From JAXMBN01 sp046349875 (GTDB taxonomy: Bacteria > Planctomycetota > Planctomycetia > Pirellulales > Pirellulaceae), in contig JAXMBN010000030.1 in the NCBI GenBank assembly GCA_046349875.1, forward strand, positions 11,615-75,614: a DNA stretch of 64,000 bases. The letters run 5' to 3'. The notes beneath the pieces were generated by a model. The model ran no database searches, had not been told where the DNA came from, and saw only the letters and a program-made list of their open reading frames with translations. The position numbers and the translations under genes are program-made. Within the stretch, counting starts at the first letter, position 1; each line of letters opens with the position of its first letter. Positions 12,220 through 22,206 of the stretch are shown here, one piece after another.

Positions 12220-14110
12220 GATGAACGACGAAATCCTACAAAAAATCCAAGAAATTTATGGTGTAGAAAACTGGTCTGTTGGCTACTTTGAGGTCAATGA
12301 ACAAGGCCATATCGTCGTTCGTCCCAGCAAGGAAGACCCCCGTTTTGTCGATTTGAAGCAATTGGTCGACCACCTATTGCATGATAGGAAGATGCAGCTT
12401 CCTCTTACCATCAAGTTCCCTCAGATTCTCAATAGCCAGTTGCGAATTTTGGCACAGGCTTATCAGTCTGCGATTACGGAATACGAGTACAAAGGATTGC
12501 ACTATCCGGTCTTTCCGATGAAGGTCAATCCTCGCAAGGAGATTGTCGAGGAATTCCTCAACCAGTTTTCGGTCAAAGTGCTCGTGTGGCCTGGAGGTGG
12601 ATCGAAGGCCGAGTTGTACGCTGCTACGGTGCAGCTGCAAGCTCCCGAATCATTGCTCTTGTGCAACGGCTTTAAGGACGAGGCCTTTCTTCGCATGGCA
12701 TTGCTCGGCGTAAAAGCTGGGAAACGCGTGACCATCATCATCGAGAAACTCAACGAGTTGAAGATGGTGATTCGCCTTTACCAAGAGCTTGAATTGCCTC
12801 GATTGGATTGCGAGCCAAGCTATTCGCGTGGATCTGGGAAGTGGGTTTCATCCGGAGGTGAAGCCGCGAAGTTTGGCTTGACCACCAGATATTGGATTGC
12901 GTTCGAATCATTCGAGCAGCCAATCTTGAGGATCAATTGAAAGTTCTCCACTTCCACATTGATCACAGATCACCGACATCAAACGCGTCAAAAACGCCAT
13001 GAAGGAAGCTGCCCGCGGGCGCAAAATTGCGGCAGATGGGGTGTGGCATCGAGTTTCTCGACATCGGTGGCGGCTTGTGTGTCGACTACGATGGCCCAAG
13101 ACGCGATTTTAATCGAGTGTGAACTACACCGTTCAAGAGTTTGCCAACGACGTAGTCTATGTGGTTCAAACTATCTGTGATGAAGAAGAGGTCCTCACCC
13201 CAATCTCGTAACGGAGAGCGGGCGATTCATGACGGGCTTTACCATAGCGTCTTCATTATTCGATCCGCGACGAAATTGAAACGTTCGCCGATGATGAACC
13301 TGAAGTGACGATCGATGACGATGACCCATCCATCATCACCGAGCTGAAGTGGTTAAGGACGACCTCAATGGCAAGAACTATGCCGAACATTACCACGATG
13401 GCCGGAACACAAGGATAGCCTTCACACCGAATTCAATCTTGGATTGATCAGCCTCGAAGATCGCCAAGGGAGAAGTTCTATTTTGAAAGTGTGTGCTCGC
13501 GCTCCCAAAGGAATCGCAAGCCAAATAAATCGCCTTTCGGAGGAATTCGAAAGCCTCAAGCCTATTCTCGCTGCTAAGTATTTGCAATTTTCCCCTCTTT
13601 CGTTCCGCACCGACAGCTGGGCCATCCAACAACCTTCTTTCTCGTCGTCCCCATCCATCGTCTTCACGAATCCCTCCCCAAAGACTATGACGTTGGGTGG
13701 ATGTTACGTGCGATAGCGATGCAGATCGATCGATTCGTTGATTTGAAGGGACGTCAAAGAGAGCTTGAACTGCACTCCTGGGAGGCGGACAAGAGTATTA
13801 CCAGATCTTTTCTCACGGGAGCGCAACAAGAAGTGATGGGAAGCCATCACAATCTCTTCGGCGACCCCAACGAAGCGCATGTTCATATCGAAGGCCCTGG
13901 AAAATTCCGCGTGGCCCGCGAAGTCCCTGCCAGCAGCATTGAAGATATGATACGCTTCGCCCACTATGCCGTCCCAGAATTGGCTATCCAGCGTCACCAT
14001 TCTCTGCTCGAGCATCGAATCGTTGATGGTACGATTTCTGCTGAAGATGGCGGCAACAACTCGAAGAAATTTACCAACGCGGTTCGAAGGCGAGCACTTA
14101 CCTAGAGTAA
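12220..14110 (+). pseudogene. speA: Biosynthetic arginine decarboxylase SpeA, multiply frameshifted
   Basis: PLP-dependent enzyme converting arginine to agmatine, the first step of polyamine synthesis by the agmatine route. The first 700 nt are mostly intact from the ATG at 12220 (MNDEILQKIQEIYGVENWSV): HYPVFPMKVNPRKEIVEEF contains the PLP lysine, then GSKAELYAA, LLCNGFKDE, KLNELKMV and YSRGSGKWVSSGGEAAKFGLT. After 12880 the frame shifts repeatedly, but FHI(G)SQITDIK, GIEFLDIGGG, VNYTVQEFANDVVYVVQ, VTESGRF, EHYHDA, RLSEEFESL, DSWAIQQ, HNLFGDPNEAHV and LLEHRIVDG are all readable in order. The true C-terminus (ending STYLE) stops with TAA at 14108-14110. A local compensated pair of indels also garbles the GLECGSKAE region near 12590. 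All family blocks survive. Confidence 0.85.
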
Positions 14111-14159
14111 CTCGCGAGCTCTCAACTCGATTGTCACTACCGCAACGAAACCCGTAGCG

Positions 14160-14853
14160 AGATTGTCTCAATCGTGGAAGATCCGTAACGCGATTGTCCT
14201 GCAATCTCAAAACGTGCGCGCGTTTATCCCAAACGCGAACGAATCACAAGAATTCCTCCATCTTCAGAACATCGCTCGACGTCGTCGACTCGCACCTCTT
14301 CCATCACGATCGGGACGATCGTACTACATACAGAGAAACGCCCCCATCGTTTCCATCGCCAGGCGAATACGATCCTTCGACGTCGGAATGTTCGTTGGGC
14401 CAAGAAGGAGTTTGATCAAGCAGGTCCCATCGAATCGTTTGCAGCGAAAAGAATGGCAGTTGGCTATGCCGAAGGGCGAGAGCAATCCTTCCCAAATCAG
14501 AATCTCTCGGAAGAGAAGCAGGATCGTGTAACTTGAACGTTCCCAAGCGGCAAACGCAATCGCATCCTTCCAGAGAGCTTTACTTCCGTTGAAGTGATGG
14601 CAACTTGCATGCGGAAATCGAATCCAAACTGCCGCCCCATACGCTCTGCCGTTCGAGATAGGATCGCTGCCGTCTGAGCCTTTCGCCGCGTGCACTGTTG
14701 CCCCGCGAGCGGCTTCGAGCTGGGATGATTCCAAATGTACAAGAGGCGACAGAGCGGTTGGGTTGTTCGTTTGCGTTTGGGTGGTGAGCCGCTCGGCAAG
14801 AGATTGCTGAAGACGTTGTAGCCTTTCACGGTCTACATCGTTAGGCTCTCATG
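14160..14853 (-). pseudogene. Unidentified frameshifted gene downstream of the DUF692 gene
   Basis: The minus strand between the DUF692 stop and the convergent speA looks coding but broken. The best stretch, in one frame from about 14845 to 14600, reads NDVDRERLQRLQQSLAERL, then SSQLEAARGATVHAAKGSDG and NGRAYGAAVWIRF; an ATG at about 14853 sits one indel out of frame in front of it. Other frames continue with FRMQVAITSTEVKLSGRM and later SDLGRIALALRHSQLPFF. The start has a helical, heptad-like look. I do not recognise a family, and a plus-strand reading of the same stretch cannot be excluded. Confidence 0.35.
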
Positions 14854-14885
14854 AACTCGGGATTGCGGTCGAAAACTCTTTGAAT

Positions 14886-15720
14886 TCATCGCGTTTCGGG
14901 TTGGTTTAGAGAATGCGCACGCACTAATTCTCCGACAAGCTCTTGGAGTGGAGGAATGTTTTCGTCTCGCTCCAGCAATACACCGCAAACCGGTGCATAG
15001 TGGACGACTTCTCTTAGAAGGTCCCAAATCTCATCTTGAGTTGCCTGGCCATGACAATCGACCCAGACTCCATTCTCCACATGTCCGCCAACGAAGTGCA
15101 ACTGGATGATGCGCTTGGGTGGCAATCGGTGTAAAACTTTCAGTGGATCGAAGCGATAATTGACTGAGTTGATGTAGAGGTTGGTAACATCCAGAAGCAA
15201 ACCTTTCTACATCATTTTGTTCGCATATCTCTGCAAGGAATTCGGCGTCATCATACTCATCCTCGGGGTATCGCAAGCTCTCGGTGATATTTTCCAGGAT
15301 CAATGGAACTTGGATCCGATCTTGAACCAATTGTAAATTGTCGCGGAGGACGCGCAACGTAGCTCGGGTTTTAGGAAGTGGTACGAGGTGCCCAATGTCG
15401 ATGCCATTGGCCCGTGTGAACGCGATGTGGTCGCTGCACCAAGGTGGTGCAATGCGATCCACCAACGAAGCGAATCGTTGGAGATAGTCTCGATCGACAC
15501 CTTCTGCGCTTCCAAGACTCAACGCCAACCCGTGAGGGACGAGTTGAAAATGTCGCTTCAACAGATCGAGTTCTTGTTGCTGCTCGATCGTTGCATCGAA
15601 AAAATGGTCTGCGATGACTTCGAAAAAGTCGATCGAATCGCGATGCTCCCATAGTGTCGAGCGAAATGCTTGGCGATAGCCAAGACCAACACCAAGTCGA
15701 GGTAATTTCTGTTCAATCAC
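14886..15720 (-). pseudogene. DUF692 family multinuclear iron-dependent oxidase (one frameshift)
   Basis: A TIM-barrel enzyme of the DUF692 family (relatives: MbnB, TglH, BufB), which use two or three iron ions to rebuild cysteine residues in partner peptides. About 278 codons. It starts at a GTG (15718-15720) one base after the stop of the Gly/Cys-tail gene, so the two are translationally coupled. Metal-site segments expected in the family are visible: GLGYRQAF, PHGLALSLGS, SDHIAFTR, LENI, DVTNLYINSVNY, LHFVGGH, DCHG and a late ERDENIPPLQEL. A single extra T in the run at 15204-15206 (extra A on the coding strand, GAAAGG for GAAGG) shifts the frame between NDVE and LLLDVTN; removing it restores one continuous protein. 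An enzyme of this type needs a Cys-containing substrate, and its neighbour supplies one. Confidence 0.85.
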
Positions 15721-15721
15721 T

Positions 15722-16711
15722 TTAGTCACTTCCACCACCGCAACCTCCGCAACCGCCTCCACAACCTCCCCCACAGCTACCGCAAGCACTTCCGCATCCA
15801 GAAGCACCGCAACCAGAACTCGATCCCGAACCACATCCGTTCGAGGCTTTCTGGGATCGCCGATAGTTTTCAAAGATGGTGTTGAGCGAGCTTCCTTGCA
15901 GAGCTGCCACGCCAAAAAGTGCCACCGACGCTAACGCAAGTGGGTTTCCACCGAGGGATTCACTTGTTCGTTGGTCATCATTCTTGATCTCGATCGTGCG
16001 AACATTACTCAAGCCGTGATGTATCGTTTGAAGATCCTGAAGATATCGTTTGCCCCGATAGGTAAGTCGTCCTAGTTGAGAACATCTGTAGAGAACCACT
16101 GAACTTACCGCAGCGGAGATGCAGAGAAAGATTGAGATTGAAGTGCTCTGAAAGGACCGCGGCCACGAACTTGTAAACTCCAAGTGAGACCATGAGGGTA
16201 AGCGCCACCAGGAATGCGTTCTGCGTTTTCTCGAGCGTCTCGGGACTGTTTACAAGGTCCTGCTGTTCAAACCAACGATCCTGTTTTCACCTTGATGATT
16301 GAAGCACGTCTTTAAAGTCGTACCAAAAACACTCGTCGGATCCGGGCATGTTGAAAGTGTTCCAAGAGCATCGGATGGATAGGCTTGAGTGGCATGTGTG
16401 GTCGTCGTAGGATAAAATTGATACCTTCATCGATTCGATATTGACGAACCAACTTCGCGACTCAATAGTGGATTCTGCGTTCCAACAATCTTCTTTCGAA
16501 GAGTTCGACAATGGCTACGCGAACGACTTCCCATGAACCACTCCTCGTGCGTCCTCGGCAATGTCGATTTTCGGAAACCCAGAGGAGCTTCCATTGCGAT
16601 TGGTCGAAAGAGCGAACCTGGTAGAATCGCAATGCGATTGCGAGTGACCAGTGAAGCATACAGCCCCAAACCAGACCAGTGTTAGCGCGATTATTAAAAG
16701 ATCCAATCCAT
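15722..16711 (-). pseudogene. Membrane protein with eight-cysteine Gly/Cys-rich tail (TIGR04222-like), frameshifted
   Basis: About 330 codons from an ATG at 16709-16711 (AAGAGG about 7 nt upstream) to TAA at 15722-15724. The N-terminus MDWIF leads after one indel into a membrane segment LIIALTLVWFGAV. A winged-helix-like piece VVRVAIVELFERRLLERR follows near 16490, then, after further shifts, a second membrane segment VALTLMVSLGVYKFVAAVLS near 16180, a third (SISIFLCISAAVSSVVLY) near 16120, ALASVALFGVAAL near 15910, and a C-terminal tail of about 38 residues with eight Cys in Gly/Ser repeats (15725-15840). This matches my memory of TIGR04222-type proteins, which carry such tails and sit beside DUF692 genes. 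The tail and last 150 codons are in one clean frame. Confidence 0.65.
15725..15840 (-). repeat. Gly/Cys low-complexity coding repeat
   Basis: Short imperfect repeats encoding GCG, GGC and GCGG units at the end of the membrane protein. Eight cysteines occur in about 38 residues, with almost no hydrophobic residues. Candidate modification target of the DUF692 enzyme encoded immediately downstream. Confidence 0.8.
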
Positions 16712-16832
16712 CGACGTTACCTCTTGCGATTGATGAATCGCATTTAACCTTGTGATGAATGCGTTCTACTCAGGCGTACACATGCCGGCGTTTTGGGGGG
16801 CGAATGCAGGTCCTTCTTCAATTCTTAACAAA

Positions 16833-17770
16833 TCAAGCTTCTTCGCCTTGGGTGGTTCGATTCGCTGATGGTGGCAGATTTGCGTAATTTAGAACGCGAT
16901 CATGCAAAGCGGAAATGTATGAGGATTGATGGTTGTGGTCCACGTCCCATAATCGTTCAAGGCTAAAGCCCTCCACGTTAAAACTTGCCAGAACCGTGCC
17001 AGGCCATCGTTGGCGAGATGTCTCATCGACTTGATTGCGGGAGGGCAACATACCCAAGCATTCCCCCCAGAAACAGTCGCCTGCACCGGTCGGGATCAAC
17101 GTGATGACTTCAGTGGGAAAGGCGGGCATGATGAAAACAAAGTGTTCGGCATCGTGCGCATAAAGCACCGTGTTCGCCTTTCTTGATGATAACGAATCGG
17201 GCCCCATGGCTTGGATCTGCCTACCTGCCTGGATCAGCTGAAGTCGCCAGTGATCATCTTGGTTTGTCGTTCAATACGAGACCGCAGGCGAGGTAATAAC
17301 TCCACAATGCGCATGTTCGGTTTGAATCCGCTAAAGGTCCATCGTATCAGCGATGATGAGCTGAGACGGTGGAGCTGACAACAATTCCCGAGCGGATCGT
17401 GGGGCGCATTGGCCAGTAAGATGTATCAGCCCCTTACGAAAAAGTCAGCACGATGGATCGAAGTGAGCGTGAAGATATCGAGATCGTTTCGATTCGGCGA
17501 CCATTCATGTCCTGAGTATCTTCCCTTCCAGTGAAAGGTCTTTTGATCGGGGAATATCTGAATGCCGCGAGTATCGATTCGGCGTTCATGAAGTAACTTC
17601 ATGTAGTCACTTGGCCAGTCCCCCCCGACGATTCCCATCATGCGAACAGGCGAAAAGAAACTCGCCGCAAAAGCCGAATAGATCGCCGAACCACCCATGA
17701 CGTAGTCACGTTGAGCATGGAGCGTGCGGATGGAATCAAACGCTATCGATCCAACTACCAACAAGGACAT
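16833..17770 (-). pseudogene. PfkB family sugar/nucleoside kinase, frameshifted
   Basis: Ribokinase-fold kinase that phosphorylates a sugar or nucleoside. The N-terminal third (17770-17430) is intact: VVGSIAFDSIRT, then GGSAIYSAFAASFF with the GG substrate motif, GIVGGDWPSDYM and FHWKGRYSGHEW. The middle, from about 17430 to 17210, is out of frame, but DTM, SGFKPN and RAGRQIQAMGP-like pieces are readable. The C-terminal part reads FVFIMPAFP and PTGAGDCFWGE, the PfkB anion-hole signature, before a few last codons ending at 16833. Total length is about 310 codons, normal for the family. The substrate cannot be assigned. It is divergent from the intact hydrolase gene at 17912, where clean sequence resumes. 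Confidence 0.78.
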
Positions 17771-17911
17771 GGCAAGTTGCTCCTGAATCCGCTTTCGAAT
17801 GGGTTGTTACGTGTTCCCGAATAACGCAACGCGGCTAGAATAGGGGTTCTGCGATCCGATGTCGAAAGTGGATTGACAACGAACGCGGTATTATGAAACG
17901 AGGACGGATCG

Positions 17912-18982
17912 ATGGCCAGTGGCTTGCAGCCCCCTTCCCCAAGAACCCAGCCGGCGAGTCCCTCGCAAAGCCTGCGGTTTGATTCGGGCCTCCCTTTCGA
18001 CTACCGACCTCCGTGGTATCTTCGCAGTGGTCACTTGCAAACGATTTTGGGGCCCTTCGCCATTCCTCGCGCAGATTTACCCAATACTCGCGTTTGGAAA
18101 GTACCCTTGCTCGACGGACATGGTCAGACGTTTCTCTATGAAACCTCGCCGGTAGACTCCGCTGCAGTGCTGGACCCAACGCTTGGAATCTTGATGCTTC
18201 ATGGTTTAGGCGGAGATCATTCCAGCCCTTACCTAACCCGCATCGCCGAGCAGCTATCGACATTAGGTTATCGAACCATTCGCATCGACTTGCCGGGGGC
18301 TGGTCCTGCAGCCGTTTTATCGGATCGTGCTGCCCACGCAGGATGTTCGGGCGATGTTCGCCACATCATGTCTTGGGCCTCGCAACATCTTGGGATCGAT
18401 CATTGGAAGGTCGCCGGATTCTCTTTAGGCGGGAACATCACTCTCAAGTTGCTGGCCGAAGAGTCTCAAGCAAGCTCGACATCTATTGATTCCGCGATCG
18501 TCGTGGCACCCCCAATGGACTTGGCCTACTGCTGCTCGCTCATCGAGAAAGGGGTCAATCAGATCTACAACAAGTTCTTCTTGAAGACATTGAAGAGACT
18601 TGCTCGCGAACGTTGTCGACATTGGCCGCGGTGGCAGGATCTTTCCAAAACGGTATCCAATCGACTTCCAACCATCCGCGCTTTCGACGATGCCTATACC
18701 TCCAAGATTGGAGGATTTATCGATGCCAGCGACTACTATCACCAATGTTCGACCTTACATCGCGTCCAAGAGATCACCATTCCGACAGCGATTCTGATGG
18801 ATGAACACGATCCGATCGTCCCTGCAAGCTTGCTAGAGCGAGTCCAAATCCCTTCAAGCGTGTCGACCTGTGTATCGCGTTTTGGAGGACACATCGGATA
18901 TCTCTATCGATCCGAACGATCCAAGATGGCATGTTGGATGGATGAGTGGGTTGTGGCCCAACTCACCCAATCCCAATGCTAA
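17912..18982 (+). CDS. YheT-type alpha/beta hydrolase
   Basis: A 356-residue alpha/beta-fold hydrolase of the YheT/EMB8 group. Motifs: PPWYLRSGHLQTILGPF near residue 30, the hallmark of the group; MLHGLGGDHSSPYLTRIA (oxyanion region) near 95; FSLGGNITLKLLAE with the nucleophile elbow near 170; MDEHDPIV (acid) near 290; and GGHIGYL with the catalytic His near 328. No signal peptide. The ATG has GAGGA about 8 nt upstream. It is convergent with pgi (33 nt between stops). YheT relatives are esterases of uncertain natural substrate. This is the first fully intact gene after the frameshift-dense segment. Confidence 0.88.
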   Translation: MASGLQPPSPRTQPASPSQSLRFDSGLPFDYRPPWYLRSGHLQTILGPFAIPRADLPNTRVWKVPLLDGHGQTFLYETSPVDSAAVLDPTLGILMLHGLGGDHSSPYLTRIAEQLSTLGYRTIRIDLPGAGPAAVLSDRAAHAGCSGDVRHIMSWASQHLGIDHWKVAGFSLGGNITLKLLAEESQASSTSIDSAIVVAPPMDLAYCCSLIEKGVNQIYNKFFLKTLKRLARERCRHWPRWQDLSKTVSNRLPTIRAFDDAYTSKIGGFIDASDYYHQCSTLHRVQEITIPTAILMDEHDPIVPASLLERVQIPSSVSTCVSRFGGHIGYLYRSERSKMACWMDEWVVAQLTQSQC

Positions 18983-19015
18983 TCGATCTGACTTATCGCT
19001 GAAAACGGAAGCAAG

Positions 19016-20458
19016 TTACTTGCGTCCAAGAATACGATTCATGTTCTTTTTGTAGGATTCGACGCCAGGTTGCCCATAGGGGTTGATCCCCATCAAGCGA
19101 CCTTCCACAACGGTTGCCAGCATCATCATTTGGAAGAACTGGCCTAGGTGCAGTTCATCGACACAGGGTAGGTAGAGATTGGTGAAGGGGCGACCGTCCT
19201 CTTGCAAGGCTTGATTCGTACCATCGATGGCAGCCTGCATCACTTCCGGCAGAGTCTTGGAAGCGATTTCGTTGAGGCTATCCGGATCGGAGTTGCGCGC
19301 ACCGATGGGAAGGGCATCGAATCGATACTCATCGACCACCACATTGTTGAAAACCTTGTCTCGTTTTCCTTGCTGGTGTTGTTGATGACGCGAGTGCAAA
19401 TCGCGAGTATTGACTGTCGTCAGCGGTGTAAAACCTTTCTCTTCTTTGCCAAGACTTTCGGCTGAAAGCTGGTCGTACCACAAACCCGCAGACTCGAGTG
19501 CTTTGCTCCAGACACTCAACACGCGAATATTGGCACCACGTTTTTGCTCCAACAAATAATTGGCCGCAACATGGCGAAGAACCAGGTTATCTGCAGCAGG
19601 TACTTCCCGGAAGTGCTTCGTCATTTCGACAGCGCCTGCGAGCAATTCAATGACATTGATACCTAGCAATGCAGCGGGCACTAGACCGACACCAGAGAGA
19701 ACCGAAAACCGGCCACCAACGCCATCGGGAACGGGAAACACATTCTTGCAACCGAGTTCTTTGGCGAACTTGGAGAGCTTTCCGCCATCGCCTGTAACAG
19801 GGATGACGAGGTCAGCCAACAATTGGGTGTCCCCTGCACAGCTTGATTCTAATGCCGCCAAGAACTGCCGAAAGGCTGCAGCGGTTTCCAAAGTACCGCC
19901 GCTCTTGCTGATCACGACCAATGCCCAACGATCATCCACATTGGTTGCGACACGATTCTTGTCGGCGCCAAGCAAGTGGAGCAAGCCTTGGGAGGCATCG
20001 TTATCGACGTTGTTGCCTTCGAAGTACATGCGTGGTTTGGAACCACGATCGGCTCGACCTAGTTCGTTCCAATAGGGCTGGCAACATCCATCCATAAGAG
20101 CTCGCGCTCCCATGTACGACCCACCGATACCGAGCACGACGACTCGATCGACCGTTTCCTGCAGGTGGTTTGCCATGCGAAACAATCGAGCCAACTCGCT
20201 ATTTTCCCGATCGGCTTCATAGTCGCGGAGGAGCCTTTCCGGCATATCGATGAAGGCCGCATCCAGCGGTTCATACTCGGAAGGAATCGCCTTCTTTCCA
20301 GCTAGCATCTCCATTTCGTCATGCATCATCGCATGACGGATTTGATCTAACTTGGGGAGTAGATCCTGAATATCACGTTCGGAAATTCCGTGCTGAGCAT
20401 GAATCGCACCTTGAATGTCGAGCCGTAATGGTCGTAACTGTTTCTTGCGCAATTTCAT
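19016..20458 (-). CDS. pgi: Glucose-6-phosphate isomerase
   Basis: Interconverts glucose-6-phosphate and fructose-6-phosphate in the cytosol (glycolysis, and feeding glycogen synthesis). The 480 residues contain the sugar-phosphate isomerase (SIS) signatures: VVVLGIGGSYMGARAL near 108, VISKSGGTLETAAAF near 183, GGRFSVLSGVGLVPAALLG near 240, and the DLHSRHQQHQQG segment near 355 with VFNNVVV after it. Length fits the short bacterial Pgi type. It lies between a convergent hydrolase gene and proS, which is upstream on the same strand 47 nt away. A strong ribosome site is not obvious before the ATG. Confidence 0.95.
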   Translation of the reverse strand: MKLRKKQLRPLRLDIQGAIHAQHGISERDIQDLLPKLDQIRHAMMHDEMEMLAGKKAIPSEYEPLDAAFIDMPERLLRDYEADRENSELARLFRMANHLQETVDRVVVLGIGGSYMGARALMDGCCQPYWNELGRADRGSKPRMYFEGNNVDNDASQGLLHLLGADKNRVATNVDDRWALVVISKSGGTLETAAAFRQFLAALESSCAGDTQLLADLVIPVTGDGGKLSKFAKELGCKNVFPVPDGVGGRFSVLSGVGLVPAALLGINVIELLAGAVEMTKHFREVPAADNLVLRHVAANYLLEQKRGANIRVLSVWSKALESAGLWYDQLSAESLGKEEKGFTPLTTVNTRDLHSRHQQHQQGKRDKVFNNVVVDEYRFDALPIGARNSDPDSLNEIASKTLPEVMQAAIDGTNQALQEDGRPFTNLYLPCVDELHLGQFFQMMMLATVVEGRLMGINPYGQPGVESYKKNMNRILGRK

Positions 20459-20505
20459 CGTGGTCGAACTTTCGCTGGAGTATTGTTCCGTTCATGAAGC
20501 AATGA

Positions 20506-22020
20506 TCAATACGCTTTGGCAAAGATCGCTTGTTGCATGGTTGGCTTGCCGGTTGCGATACACTTGCCTTCCATCTCGTCCTTTTCCAATGGAATGCAAC
20601 GGATGGTTACTTTGCGTTCGGCGAGCAAGTCAGCAACAGCCTCTTCCGAATCGAAGTGGCACCATGCAAAGCCACCATGAATGGATGGGCGATCGTCATC
20701 TTCGGCCTTGAAATAGCTACGGAATTCATCGGCGGTGTGCAGCCGAACGGTATTCTCATCGCGCAACTTTTTCGCGCGAGCGAAGAGTTGGTCTTGGATT
20801 TCTTGTAGCAAGCTAGGTAGGCGCTGAACCATCTCCTGTCGCGGCATCGACTTCTGTTCGCCGGTGTCACGCCGTCCCACGAAGACCGCATCTTGAGCGA
20901 TATCCTTGGGTCCAACTTCGATACGTAACGGCACACCTCGCTTGACGTGATACCATTTTTTATCTCCGCCACGCATGTCGCGGTCATCGATTTCCACACG
21001 GATCGACTGGCCATCATACGATTGAGCCATCACTTCTTTCTTGAGAGCATGGCAATAATCGAGGACCTGATTGCGTTGTGAATCATCGCGATAGATGGGA
21101 AGAATGACGACATGGGATGGAGCCAAACGAGGTGGCAGAACCAAACCATCATCATCGGAATGAGTCATAATCAACGCGCCGATCAAACGAGTCGACACAC
21201 CCCAACTCGTTGTCCAAGCATAAACGACTTCACCATTCTGATCTTGGAATTTGATCTCTTGAGCCTTGGCAAAATTTTGGCCTAGGAAGTGGGAAGTCCC
21301 CGCTTGCAGAGCTTTGCGATCCTGCATCATGGCTTCGATGCTCAAGGTCATATCGGCCCCGGGAAAGCGTTCTTTAGCGGTTTTTTCACCTTGAATCACC
21401 GGAACGGCCATGTAGTTCTCAACGAAATCTGCATAGACCTTGAGCATTTGATGCGTTTCACGCATAGCATCTTCAGCGGTCGCATGAACGGTGTGGCCTT
21501 CTTGCCAAAGGAACTCGGCCGTACGCAAGAACAATCGAGTCCGCATTTCCCATCGAACCACGTTGGCCCATTGATTGATGAGAATCGGTAGGTCGCGGTA
21601 GGACTGAACCCATTTGGCGTACATGGCACCGATGATGGTTTCGCTCGTTGGGCGAACGATCAGCGGCTCTTCCAAAGGACCGGCCGGTTGAAGGCCCCCT
21701 TTGCCGTCTGGCTCCAAACGATGGTGGGTCACCACGGCGCATTCTTTGGCAAACCCCTCGACGTGTTCGGCCTCTTTTTCCAGATAGCTCATCGGAATGA
21801 ACAGCGGAAAATAGGCATTCTGGTGGCCCGTTTCCTTGAACATGCGGTCGAGCACCTGTTGCATGCGTTCCCACAGCGAATAGCCCCAAGGCTTGATCAC
21901 CATGCATCCGCGGACCGGTGAATTTTCCGCGAGATCAGCACCTTTGATTACCTGCTGATACCACTCGGGATAATCTTCCTGACGCGTGGGGGAAATGGCC
22001 GTTTTCACTGGTTTGTTCAT
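20506..22020 (-). CDS. proS: Prolyl-tRNA synthetase, archaeal/eukaryotic (type 3) form
   Basis: Class II aminoacyl-tRNA synthetase charging tRNA-Pro. I use the ATG at 22018-22020 (MNKPVKTAISPTRQ), preceded by AGGAGC; the frame is open about 99 nt further up without a good site. The 504 residues show the archaeal-like form: the EDYPEWYQQVI opening, VRGCMVIKPWGYSLWERMQQ, LRTAEFLWQEGHTVHAT (motif 2), HSDDDGLVLPPRLAP, an anticodon-binding domain and a C-terminal extension ending AKAY. It lacks the editing insertion of the E. coli type. Type 3 ProS is common in planctomycetes. pgi lies downstream on the same strand. Confidence 0.93.
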   Translation of the reverse strand: MNKPVKTAISPTRQEDYPEWYQQVIKGADLAENSPVRGCMVIKPWGYSLWERMQQVLDRMFKETGHQNAYFPLFIPMSYLEKEAEHVEGFAKECAVVTHHRLEPDGKGGLQPAGPLEEPLIVRPTSETIIGAMYAKWVQSYRDLPILINQWANVVRWEMRTRLFLRTAEFLWQEGHTVHATAEDAMRETHQMLKVYADFVENYMAVPVIQGEKTAKERFPGADMTLSIEAMMQDRKALQAGTSHFLGQNFAKAQEIKFQDQNGEVVYAWTTSWGVSTRLIGALIMTHSDDDGLVLPPRLAPSHVVILPIYRDDSQRNQVLDYCHALKKEVMAQSYDGQSIRVEIDDRDMRGGDKKWYHVKRGVPLRIEVGPKDIAQDAVFVGRRDTGEQKSMPRQEMVQRLPSLLQEIQDQLFARAKKLRDENTVRLHTADEFRSYFKAEDDDRPSIHGGFAWCHFDSEEAVADLLAERKVTIRCIPLEKDEMEGKCIATGKPTMQQAIFAKAY

Positions 22021-22157
22021 CTTTGAAGTGCTCCTGGTTTGACAGCTTCCCAATGTAGCGATCTTTTCCGCCGATCGAAGCCCCCGACCCAATACGTGCC
22101 ATCCACCAACCGTTGTCAAAAATCAATAGGTGCCAGCCACCTTATGTTGACATCCAA

Positions 22158-22186
22158 TAAAAAAAGCGGCCCTGAAAGGGGCCGCT
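22158..22186 (-). terminator. Rho-independent terminator of the Pro/Ala-rich lipoprotein gene
   Basis: On the minus strand, an 8-bp stem AGCGGCCC/GGGCCGCT (22165-22172 with 22179-22186) is followed by a run of seven T. It lies 20 nt after the stop of the lipoprotein gene at 22207. Confidence 0.85.
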
Positions 22187-22206
22187 CGGATGATTTAGGC
22201 GAAATG

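Noticed and set aside
15031..15915. A 294-codon minus-strand frame that joins the Gly/Cys tail region to DUF692
   Set aside because: Its first 60 residues are the tail gene read in a wrong frame; the DUF692 protein starts at GTG 15720.
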